Assembly (NCBI RefSeq): GCF_003265705.1
Contig: NW_020312935.1
Span: 1,176,373-1,240,372 of the forward strand
DNA: 64,000 bases
Source of the DNA: Callorhinus ursinus
Taxonomy: Eukaryota; Chordata; Mammalia; Carnivora; Otariidae
Direction of reading: 5' to 3'
Part shown: piece after piece, positions 24,101-36,100 of the stretch
How positions within the stretch are numbered: the stretch's first letter is position 1
Layout of the letters: each line of letters starts with the position of its first letter
Program-made: the position numbers and the translations under genes
The notes under the pieces: model-generated
Told to the model about the DNA's origin: nothing
Databases searched by the model: none
The model's input: the letters and a program-made list of their open reading frames with translations, nothing else

Positions 24101-27100
24101 AGCTTAAAATGGATTATAGGGCTAAATGAAAAACATACAGCTATAAAACTCCTAGAAGGTGCCATAAGAGAAAATCCAGATGACCTTTGGTGTGATGATG
24201 ACTTTTTATTTTATTTATTTATTTTTAAAGATTTTATTTATTTGACAGAGAGAGACATAACAAGAGCGGGAACACAAGCAGGGGAAGTGGGAGAGGGAGA
24301 AGCAGGCTTCCCACGGAGCAGGGAGCCTGATGCGGGGCTCGATCCCAGGACCCCGGGATCATGACCTGAGCCAAAGGCAGACGCTTAATGACTGAGCCAC
24401 CCAGGCGCCCTGATGATGACTTTTTATATACACACCAGAGGCACAGTCCATGAAAATAATAATTGATAAGCTGGACTTCATTAAAATTAAAAACCTTGGC
24501 TCTGCAAAAGGCAATGTCAAGAGAACGAAAAGACAAGTTACAGAATGGAAGAAAATATTTGCAAAAGGTGCATGTGATAAACTTCTGTTATTCAAAATGT
24601 GTAAAGAACTTTTAAAACACAACAATGAGGAAACAAACTACCTGACTAAAAAATGGGTCAAAGACCTTAACAGACGCCTCACCAAAGAAGATGTACAGAT
24701 GGCAAATAAGCATATAAACAGATGCTCCACATCATAGGTCATCAGGGAAATGCAAGTCAAAACAAAATATGACTACATACCTATTAGAATGGCCCAAATC
24801 CAAAACACTGACAACATCAAATGCTGATGAGAATGAGGAGCAACAGGAACTTTCACTCATTGCTGGTGGGAATGCAAAATGGTCAACCACTTTGGAAGAT
24901 AGTCTGGCAGTTTCTTATAAAACTAAACATACTCTTACCACATGATCCAGCAATTGTGCTACTTGGTACTTGTCCAAAGGAGATAAAAATTTATGTCCCA
25001 CAAAAATCTGCGCATGGATATTTATGGCAGCTTTATTTATAATTGCCATAACTTAGAAACAACCAAGTTGTCCTGCAGTAGGTGAGTGGATAGATAAACT
25101 GCTATCTCCAGACAACGGAATATTATTTAGTATTAAAAAGAAATGAGCTATCAAGCCATGAAGGAAACTTAAGTGTATATTACTAAATGAAAGAAGCCAA
25201 TCTAAAAAGGTATACTGTATGATTGCAATTATATGACATTCTAGAAAAGGCACATTATACAGATAGTAAAAAGATCAATGGTTGCCAGGGGTTGGGAAGA
25301 GGGAGGGATGAATAGGAGAACACAGAGGATTTTTAGGGCAGTGAAAATGTTCTGTATGATACTGTAATGGGTGGATGCATGTCATTATACATTTGTCCAA
25401 ACCCACGGAATGTACAACACCAAGAGTGAACTCTAATGTAAACTGTGGATTTTGGATGATTATGATGTATCAGTGTAGGTTCATCAATTGTGACAAATGT
25501 ACCACGCTAGTAGGTGATGTTGATAATAGAGGAAGGTATGCATGAGTGGGGGGCAGGTTATACAGGAAATCTCAGTAACTTCCCCTCAATTTCGCTGTGA
25601 ACCTAAAACTGCTCTAAAAAAAGAAAGTAAAAAAAAAAAAGTACATGGAGGAACAATTGGAAAATAAGTAGCCCAGGACAAACAGAAAAAAAAAAAGTGG
25701 CAGATTTAAGCCCTAACATAATTTTATTAAATGTAAATGGTCTAAATACACCAATTAAAGACAGAGACTACCAGAGTGTATTTTTTTTTAAAAGACCCAA
25801 TTACATGCAGTTGACAAGAAACTCACTTCAAATATAACGACAGCTGCATATGTTCATTACTGTTTGAATTTTAACCATGAGCATCTATCAGTTTTTCAAT
25901 TAGTTATTTAAAATGTATAATGAGATCACAAAGAAGCAACAAATTCTGCTCAGAGCAAGGGAAGGACATCAGGAAAGGCTACAAAGTGATCTTCAAGTTG
26001 ACAAGGAACGGTTTAAGGGGAAGAAGGGACAAAGGTCGGGAGGAAGTTGTCCACACTGAGGGAAGAGCACCTGTACATGGCAGGGCCCAGCAGGGGAAGG
26101 AAAATGGAATTTGGTTTTGGCCTCTGCTCACCTTCCCTTCTAAGAGATACTGCTGGTCAAATTCTAAGGAGTAAAACTCAATGGGAAAGCTGCAGGGATT
26201 CTTCACCACCACCTCAGCCTCGTCTCCCGGTGCATATGGCAGCAGCGGTCCCAGCTCCAGAACCGAAGGACTAAATTCCAAGCGTGGCTCTAAACCTTGC
26301 CCCTGTGCCAGCAGCGTAAGCTTCTGAGCACTCTGGGCAATCTGGAACACCAGGGTTTGGCTGTAGAATTTCTGCAAGACATGAGAACACAACAAGCATC
26401 TTAACTTTGTTTTTTTTGTCACGTGCGATGTAAACCTGAAAACCACTGTGGGGACAAAACTGATGCTATGGAGATTAAGAGAGAAAACTTTTTATGTAAA
26501 ATTGCATGAGAACAATTTATATTACTGTATTAATACTGGGTATCCATCATGCCAGGCACTGTACCAAGGGCTTCATCACTCATAGAAGGCCCTTCGGATG
26601 CCACACTCATATCCTTCAGACCCTCCAGTGCACTCAGATGGGCCACTATCTGCACCTCTGGACTCTCATTTCATGGGCCCTGCTGCCTATGGGCAGGGCA
26701 GGGCAGGGCAGAAGTGCTGGGATTAACATCTTCTGGGAGCAATCCTCAACAAATGACTCAGGAACTACCACATAAATACCTCAGGTCCCTTGCTCCTGGG
26801 AAGGGATAATTCTGAAATGTGCATTTTGTCTATTTCCTCAGAGTTTCCCAGTAGGATTATGTTCCAGTCTCCAAGGCAGCTGGCTCATTCGCATACCCTA
26901 TTAGCAGCCTTCCTTTCCCCGACCACCTTCTACTTCTCCATCAGTGTTCCCTACACTTCCCAATTAATCTGCTTGCACTTGAATCCTTGTTTCCAAGTCG
27001 GTTTCTTATAGAATCTGAATTAACATATTTCTATTATTTGAAGATACAGTCAAGCAGTGGGTCAGGGATGGTCAGCTGGAGCATTTAGTTTATCAGATAT

Positions 27101-30100
27101 AATTACAGTCTGAATACCAATTGATAGGGATACCAATTATCCTAATCTGGTTTTACTGGGGAACCTATTAAAAATGTGGATTCACAGGCCCCATCCCTAG
27201 AGATTCTGACTTGATAGGGACAGGGTAAGGCTGGGAAATCTGCATTTTTAACCACATGCTCAGGTCATTCTGATATAGTTAGGCTCATGGCTTAGGTTTG
27301 GAGGCCATGATTGGTTTCATGATTTGAAGAGCTCCGAAGTATTTTAGCTCAAGAAGGAAAATCAGATGGATAGAATGTGGATGGACATACATACACACCC
27401 AGAAAATACTGTTGGAGACAGTAAGAGAATGAATTATTGGCTAAAAGGGTTTTCTTTTTCTTTTTCTTTTTTTTAAGATTTTATTTATTTATTTATTTTG
27501 ACAGAGAAAGAGAGACAGCGAGAGAGGGAACACAAGCAGGGGGAGTGGGAGAGGAAGAAGCAGGCCCCCCACTGAGCAGGGAGCTGGACACGGGGTTCGA
27601 TCCCAGGACCCGGGGTTCGATCCCAGGACCCTGGGATCATGACCTGAGCAGAAGGCAGACACTTAATGACTGAGCCACCCAGGTGCCCCTAAAAGGGTTT
27701 TCTATATGGCTATGGACTTAGCACCTTTTGATCCAAACTTCTATCTTTTAATTGCTTTTTATGGAAATATTTCTAAGACATTTTATTCATTTCCTTGTTT
27801 TCTAACAGAGTATTCTGAACATCTATTATAACATCAGTGATTTCTCCTATGCTGCTGATGCTGAAGGAGATAGAGATGTGGACTGTGTGGGTTGCAAGGC
27901 TAACCAATTCCTTATATATCACCAATAAATTGCTCTCCCAGTTGATGGAAACATTTTATTAACTTTGACCAGTTCCAACTCAACATTTATAGAACTACCT
28001 GAACAATTTTTTTTTTTTTACTTATTTACTGATATGTCCCTCATTTAGTCAAGTATCAAAAATCTTGGCAACCCTGACGATAAACCCCCTAACAATCTTA
28101 AGACTCTAAGAATGACAAACATATTAATTCTCTTTTCTTTTCAAAGAAAGGGTTGGGGAGATTTTGATAATGAAAGAAACAGAGGTTTTATTTTAGAATC
28201 AGATATGAAGTCATTCGCTTTTCTTCTTTCTCACTATAGACTCTTCAGCATTCTTCAAAGCATTTCCATTACCAGGAAAATGGGCATTAACTGTAAGTAT
28301 TCTATAAAACCCACACTGATTTTTTTTTCTTTTAAAAGAAGAAAGGAGAGAAAGCCATCTCCCTAATGCCTTAGGCTTTGAGCACAAGTCTTTACAGTGT
28401 AACCTCTTGAGATCCTTCCTCTCTGGCTGTAGGATTTTATTTTTACTGTGTTCTTTGCTAGGAGTAGCTTTGTGAAAATGGCATTCAAAAAGAAATGTCT
28501 GTGAGGTCCAGGGAGTACATCTACCAGGAAGTACTTATTATTATCCCAACTACTGATGACAACAGTAAATAGTTATTGAGATACTTACTACATATAGAGC
28601 AGTTTGCTGTGCTTTTTATTCACATTAATTCATTTAATCTTCAAAATAACCCTAGGAAGTAGGTATGGCCGGTTGATACTTTCTTAGCTGAAACCCTAAG
28701 AGCCAGATGCTTTCAAATTCATATTTTTAAAAAGGTAAATGTAGTGCACAGACCCTCTGTTACATAATATCCTCAGCGGGGGCTGGGGCAGGTCCCCTAA
28801 AACCAAACACTAATATTTCTGCAGTTGCAATGTTTGACTCTGCAAACTAAGTGGAATAAATAAAGGTTAAGTAGTCTCCTGTCAGTTCAGGTGAGGTTTT
28901 TCCACCAAATGAATTTGGGTCTGAAACTTATGAAAATATCCCCCCCCCCCCCGGTTTCTGTGGAGCTTACTGGATTTTAGAATTGCAATAGGGGATTTTT
29001 GACATATGATATTATTTTTCATTTTATCTATGAGCAGACTGAGGTTTAGAGGCTAAGTAATTTACTCAAAGCCATGCAGCCTCCAAGTACAGAAGCAGAA
29101 GTCCTCTCACCCAGGTCTGCCAATAAAAGTCAATGTGCTAGATAGATCTGATTCTGGAGCTGGTGCTCTTAACTACCAGGTCACACAGCTCCTACATGAA
29201 ACAAGCACTTGACGTCCTTATCACAATAGCGAGGCCAAGGTCCCTCAGAAATTCCCTGGACACCTGCCTCATCAAGTATGGCCTTTGAGGAAAGCTCAAA
29301 GAGACCCAGAGAGTCTGAATGGAGCCACATTTCTTTAAAGCTTACCTCTTCTTTAGGCATGAATTTAACTTGCACGTTGGACCTCTCCCCAGGATCCAAG
29401 ACCCCAGACATGGGCTGGATCTCAAAGATGCGTGTCTTTGGCTTTAATTCAGCATGTAGTTTCCGTCTTAAGTATTTAGGCATGTGTTTCTCCAGCTGTT
29501 TAATAGATATTAGACAATGAGATAATCTACTATGGAAAACGCATTTATTCCATCCTCCACTCACTCGGCCTACATTTACTGAGTCCCTCCCAGGTGTCAG
29601 GGAATGTGTAGATACCAGGGCTATAGAAATGAGTAAGACATTCACCAGACAGTGTGGCCTGGTAAGTCCTTGAATGAGGGGCTAAGGGCCTAGATTATAT
29701 TTCAGAAGCAACGGTTGTCACTGCAGGTCTTGAACAGAAGACTGAAATAATGAAAAAAAGCAAAGGCTTAGAATGACAAATCTGGCTTAAATGGAGTTGG
29801 AAGAAGGGGACCGATGGGTCACAACTCGTTTACCTTGTTAACTGGCTTATGGCTGTGGACGAACCATTCACAAGGGACTTGGAGAGGATTAGAAAGCTGA
29901 ACAGTTTCCACGAGGCACTGTCCACACTGAATTGTGGCAAACTCCACTCTTCCACAAGACAGTGTCATGGTGGGAATGGTCACCTTGGCTTGGAGACAGA
30001 TGTGAATTGTTGGCCCTCCAACCACCTAGAACAGGCATAAAGTTGCTGTTACTACGTGGCATGCGGTTAGGGGAAGACTCATGGCTCTGAAATGGTAACT

Positions 30101-33100
30101 GGATCATTTTAGGGGTAACTGGCGAACAGAGCTGGTAGTTGGGGATGATCAGCTGGGCCCAGCATTGCATCTTACCTTGATGGGCAAAATGATCTCTTTG
30201 TTTCCGACAGGAAGACTGGCCCCTTGTGGGTCAAATTTCACTTCAAATGTTTCCGTCTCACAGTAAGGCAGATTCTTTACACGATCTAACTCAGTACTGA
30301 AGCCTGGACCAATATAAACAAAATTTCTTTGTGGGAAAGAGAAATGGCAAACAAGAGCTGCTGTAGGTAGAGCCCTTCTGGGGCAGGATGACCACTCCAA
30401 ATCTCAATTAATGGCCTAAGAATTCTTTCAGCTGATCCCAGAGGAAGCATGAATACGACTCCAGAAAAACAGTACAGCTGGGCACCTTGTTGGAAATGAC
30501 AAGGGCAAGAGGAAAGGGTCTCCCTAGCCTGGTTACCTGTGTCATGAAGGACGCGCTTTTCCGCATGGAAGGACACTGGGAAGTGACTGGTGTTGGTGAT
30601 CTTGATGATGTGTGTTCGGACGTCACCAAGGATGATGTAGCCAAAGTCCAGGATATACTCTGGCAGCTGGACTCTGAAACAGTTAAAAGGCTTTCCTTAC
30701 CAGTCACTTTTCCAAAAGAGTGATTGTGCTGTTCTCTTCTGTCCCCTGTCATAATTCTGTCCTTGAGAGAAGAGAAGAACCACCCTCTGGAGAGGAGACT
30801 AGGAACAAGAAACTCCCCCACGTCCAGGAGTCCACACTGCTGTTTCAGTCATTATCTAAAGACACATGCAGCACGGGCCCTCATGAACCTGAAACCCAGG
30901 CTCTCCAGGAGGCAAAGCCAGAAGTTTCTGACTTTCATAGGCAGAGACCTTCTGGTTGGCTGGATGCTAGAGGCTGGCAGGTGCAGGAGGCGAGTAGATT
31001 TCATTTCTAGATGATCAACCACTAATTAATTCAGGCCGTGCTCTGGTGAGCAACACCGTTTTCTCTGCTGCCCTCTGAAACAAGCCCGAAACAGAAGGAC
31101 ACTCACTTGGCTAGTTTGCAATGACTCCGATGGCTAAAGTCATCTGTGGAATCGGGGATAATTGTTTTCTGATGTTCTGTGGCATAGCCTTGGACTATAA
31201 GTCGCTCTACTTCCATCTGGAGCTGAGGACTTAACTGGAGTAAGGGAGTAAGGAAGAACAGCAAGTGAGCAATTTCTTGTAGAACATGCATTCTCAGTGG
31301 GGGTAGATCACCTCTAAGCGGGACAGAATTGCTTCATGGAAGGGGTAATGAAAAAAAATTGTAGATACTACATTGATTCATGGCCTTCCAAAGGGCACAG
31401 TACATAAACAGATATACAGTATATGTGTGGTATTAAAATTTTCATGGGGGTGGTGGGTTGGGTAAAGAAACTGGCATATCCACATCATGGAATACTACTC
31501 AACAATGAAAAATAAAGAACTATTGATATTGATGGATCTCAAGGGCATTACGCTCAATGAAAAAGGTTACATACTGTATGATTCTGTTTACATAATATTC
31601 TTGAAATAACGGAAGTATAGAGACAGAGAACTATAGTGGTTGCCAAGGGTAAGGGATGGGAGATTGGCATGGCTATGAAGAAGGAGCTTATCAGGCCAAA
31701 TACAAATGAAAAATAAGAGGGTGAATTCTCCTTGTTGAAAATAAGGGGAGAGACTTCGAGAGACTTCTCCCCACTCCCTTTTCTTAGAACAATTACTTTA
31801 GAAAACTTGTGAGTTCTTTCTCTGTTTTTCTGAAATGCGTATAAATCTTTTTAAAGCCTACACAAGCCTCTGGTCAGCTTTACGACCCAGGAGTATCTTC
31901 CTCAAGACGTCAGGAACCTTCTCTTTGAAATGTGATCATCAAGTAAGATAGAGGCCCCATCTCCCAGTTTCTGACAGGCTAGGAGCCTGACTTCAGAGGG
32001 CTCTATTCTACACAAGAGTTTCCCCTCTGGATAAAGCCAATTACCCAACACAGATGGTCACCCTGATTACCACATGAATTCAGGATGAATTATGTGTGAC
32101 AGATGGTGCTGTCAAGTTCTCTTACTTAAGGACTAGTTATAGCTAGTTATAGTTCTTACTTAAGGACTAGTGTTTATCTCCAGAACATGTATGTAATAGG
32201 TCGTATGTTTGGTTATATAAAAGGATGAGACTTCTTTCTGTCTTTGCAATCTCTTAGTGAACTGCCTGTAATGTGGATCACATTCTGGTTTAATGCTTAT
32301 TCAACAATAAAATTGTTTTCTTTCTCTTCTCCCTCTGTGGAGAGATTTTCTGGGTTGGAAAAAAATTTTGCTTTTAATTCTACTTCCTCAAGCACAAGGG
32401 ATCTTTGTGGTGGTGGAACAGTTCTGTACCTTAATTGTGGTGGGGGTTATACAAACCTACACGTACAAAAAAATTACATGGACCCACACACACAAATGAG
32501 CGCCTATAAAACTGAAATCTGAATAAGCTCTGTGGCTTGTACCAACGACAATTTCCCAGTTTTGATATTGTTGTACCATGTCTTACAAGTTACATAAGAT
32601 GTTACCATTGGGGAAAACAATTTTTTGGGGGCCACGTCCTGTGAATCTATAATTATTTCAAAATAAAAAGTTAAAAAATTTTAACATCTAACTATTCAAA
32701 GAGATTATTTTTTATATATGATAAGAATATTTCATGGGGTGTTAGGAAAAAAAATGTCTTGGGAGGTGATGGTGAAAAAAGGCTGAGAAATATTGTTCCT
32801 GAAGACTCAAACCTTAAGTCCGGGGCCAAGTGGGGAAGGTTAATGTGTGGGGTGGCCCGTAAGGGGACCACGGGAAGTGATGGGTTAGTGGGGGAGCAGC
32901 ATGCTTCACCAACAGGTGTGTCCAGTCATCCCGGCGTAAGCAAAGCGCACCCTACGCTTGCTCCGAGCCAGGAGAGGTTGCCTGCCTACTTGTGCCTGAG
33001 GACGAGCTCAGTCTGCCTGAGCCTTCAGCACGTTCTCAGAAGCCTCACCCCAGTCTGGAGTGGCCACCAGAGACAGCCGTGCTAAGGCTCTGCTGAGGAG

Positions 33101-36100
33101 CCACCTGGGAACGTGGTGAGCAGAGTGGAGACACACTGCTGCCCCGTACGGACAGCTGGGGGCCCAAGGGGAGAGGACAGAGGATAAGAACATGGTCTTA
33201 GGAGTTGGACAGGCCTGGATTCAGATCCTAGCTCTGCAGGCTGCCTGGGGACCTGCACTTCACTTCCACAAATCCTGTCACACTGTGAAATTAAGGCAAG
33301 AGTGGCACCATAGAGCTCCCCCCATTGTGGGAGGGGTTATGAAATAATAATGCAGGTCTGTAGCATGACACAGGCCTGGGCAACAGTTCAATAAATGGTA
33401 GCTCATGTTATTATGATCATCCTTGGAGCTAAGGTGCACTTTCAGCTTCTGCAAAACAAGTCATTGCTGGTGGCCTTTGGGGCTCCCAGTCTCCCCAGTG
33501 ACACTGCTCTTCACCAGCCTAAGGGCTCTCTAGCTACATAAGTAATTCTTCCTTGGGACCATATTCTCATGCATATTTGCATTTTAAAAGATGAGCACAG
33601 GGAGAAAGCAGGCTTCATGGTCAGGAATGGACTGTTAAAAGAAGAATTTCAGGGAATGGTGAGGGAGAACATTTTGGGATTTTGTTTTTACTTTCTACCA
33701 GGAGGGGAGCCTTTATTTACAAGCTGGGTTACTCTGTCCCTTGAAAGACCAACTCTTGGCTTGGGTCCCACCTCGGAAGCACCACACTGAACCTCTTCTG
33801 CTGCCCCGCCCAGACTTAGCTCGTGGAGACCAGAGGGCTCTACTCTGAACTGACCCTTCCCCCTGCTCACTCAGTACACTCCCCAGGGAATCTCACCATT
33901 TCCTGTGATCACAGTGACCAACTGGTGACTCAAAGCACTTTCTCCGCCCTATCTCTCTTCTCAGGTCCATAGCACTGGGTTCAGCTCCCTGTTGGAGCCT
34001 CACTTGGATGATGCTCAGAAATCTCATGTACAATAACGAACCATCAGAACTCATTTCCCTTTCTCCCCTCCCCCAAACATGCTTCTCCTCCTGAGTTTCC
34101 CATCTCAGCGCCCCCTCCTTATTTTGTCACCCAAGCAAGACAATGGGGGGTCACCTCTGCTTCACCCCCACATCCAACCAATCCCTCAACACTGACCATT
34201 CCACCTCCAGAGTATTTCTTGAACCTACCTGATTCTCCCCACCTCCTGTGTCATCACCCTTGTTTACACGACCATCACCTCTCATCTAGAGTTAGTCACC
34301 CCATCAGCTTTTAAAAAACTGAGCACATCTCAGCACATCTACTCTCATTCCCTGCAAGCCCCTGAGAGCTTCTCAGAGCTCCACAAGGCAGCCAGAGAGA
34401 TTTTTTTTTTAAATGGAAGTCTGATTACCCAAGGTTCCACTTGAAACACTTCAGTGACCTGCTGTTGCCCTCAGAATAAAGCTCAAAACCCTTAATAGGT
34501 TCCCTAGCGGGCCCCTTACCTCTCCCCTTTCTTTGCTGTAGCTACATCTTTTTCTCCTTTCTGTTCCTCGAGATACCATGTCCTTCTTGCCCCTGGGCCT
34601 TTGCACCTACTGTTCTTCTGCCACATTCATTCTGTGCAGGGTGAAGCTAATCTTACCTCAGAAGATTCATCCTCAGGCATTTCCTCAGTTGTCTCTAAGT
34701 GAATGAGTGTTTCATATTTGTTGTGTTCTTTTTCTAGGTTTTTTCTGGCTTGATTTAAAAAGGTTTCATACTTTTCATTTCCTGTGGGATTGGAAGGAGA
34801 AAGAAATCAGGATGATTAGAAATATATGAATTATGCCTACAACACAGACTGTCAGCTCAGGGTCCATAGAGTGAGAGGGGAAGTGAACTTCTTGGTGCTT
34901 TATCTGCCATGTTTTCATGTTTTCTCCGCCTCAGAGGGTAACGGAGTTTTTGAGTGAGTTCAGTCTGTATCAGAGACCCCATGGAGTTTAATGAGATTAT
35001 GCTGTAGTAAGCTCCCAGCTGGTTCTCAAGAACTTGATGGTAGTAACATCCCACGTTACTTATAAGGTGATCAAGCAGATCCCAGCTTCCTTGATGCTTT
35101 CCTGGGTCTAGCACTGAACGCCGCATGAACTAGGAGCCCCCTCCATGCTGGACACACTCTGATGGCCGGTCATCCTTTAAGTCACTTTGCATGTTTATTA
35201 AATCTCAGTAAACAAAAGGACTATATTTGCAGCTATAACTGTAACTAAACAGGTTTCAATCCCCCGAATCAGGGATGTAGGCAATCGGTGGAGAGATTTC
35301 AGACACCAAGTTCACCAGTAAGCCAGTGCAAATTCAAATGTTTGAGGGACGAGGTAGGCAGAGAAATTAAAGTGCCTACTCTGGAATAATAGGAAGCACT
35401 GGACTCGAAATGAACTGGAGCACAGGAGACCCAACCAGAAGTATTCAGAACTAATAGTATTCAGATGTACATTCTCTGAAAGCCCTCTGCTGGCCAAATG
35501 TGGCTACTGCCTTAAAGAGGCCCGCTGGGCAGTGGGTTTTCAACCAAGTGGCAAAGGCTTTCCCTCCTGACACTTTTCTATGGAGCTGGACTAAGCTCTG
35601 TCTGGCTGGAACTCTAGATGCTAGAGTGTAACATGGTCTTAAATGTACTAATATTTGTGTTTGTATTTTCAGGGAGCAGACAGTCAGGATGTCATGGGTG
35701 ATCATCAACAGGCAAGCCAGTGATTTGGGGCACAGTGATTTGGGAGGGGGAAAGGCTGGGTAGGAGGGCTTAGTCTGAAGCTGTCTGTGGAACAAAGATT
35801 TCAAGGAGCTTGAATGAGTCACAAAGAAGAATGAGAACTTTGTCTTAACCCTTCATCTTGCACCCCATGTCAGGAAGAAGGAGCCAGAGAGTGCATGGCT
35901 AAGACAGCTGCTCAGCTGAGCTTTGGGATTTGCCAAGATGGAAGTCTTCGGGCCCAGAGGGATGGCTCCAAGGGCTCGATGGAACCAGAGAAACCTCAGC
36001 TAAGCATGTGGGCAGACAACTAATCAAAGTCTATATTAGCCTCTAAACTGTGTAATGCCAACACGCGGAAGGGGTCAGAACCTTGGTTGCCTTTCTGTAC

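Larger units (their letters stand above)
23700..25640 (+). mobile_element. L1 ORF2 C-terminus and 3' UTR (broken)
   Basis: Left part AGATCAGTGGAACAGAACAG; then, after the SINE, an open stretch 24450-24737 with reading [24 protein letters not shown] and [19 protein letters not shown], an ORF2 C-terminal region. Then GACCTAGAAC-type 3' UTR text, and near the end TGTACAACACCAAGAGTGAA and CTAAAACTGCTCTAAAAAAA. Frames are broken by stops and two insertions; it is dead. Confidence 0.9.
21191..26131 (-). other. HYDIN: HYDIN intron (4,941 bp)
   Basis: Mostly repeats: an old inverted-repeat element, L1 fragments, two CAN-SINEs and a nested L1. 21200-21640, 23130-23700 and 25860-26130 are unassigned. 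Confidence 0.85.
26372..29345 (-). other. HYDIN: HYDIN intron (2,974 bp)
   Basis: Holds MER5-like, CAN-SINE and MIR pieces and a run of 13 C at 28940-28952. 27740-28600 is AT-rich and unassigned. GGGCA occurs four times in tandem at 26692-26711. Confidence 0.85.
31235..34656 (-). other. HYDIN: HYDIN intron (3,422 bp)
   Basis: Holds an L1 split by an LTR-like insertion, MIR and L2. 32700-33180 and 33420-34050 are unassigned. Confidence 0.85.

Noticed and set aside
24450..24737. 95-codon plus-strand frame as a host gene
   Set aside because: L1 ORF2 remnant; continues into L1 3' UTR.
34657..34660. L2 repeat at 34050-34655 as part of exon 8
   Set aside because: The GT donor at 34656-34655 cleanly separates the exon from the L2 sequence, and the family frame ends there.
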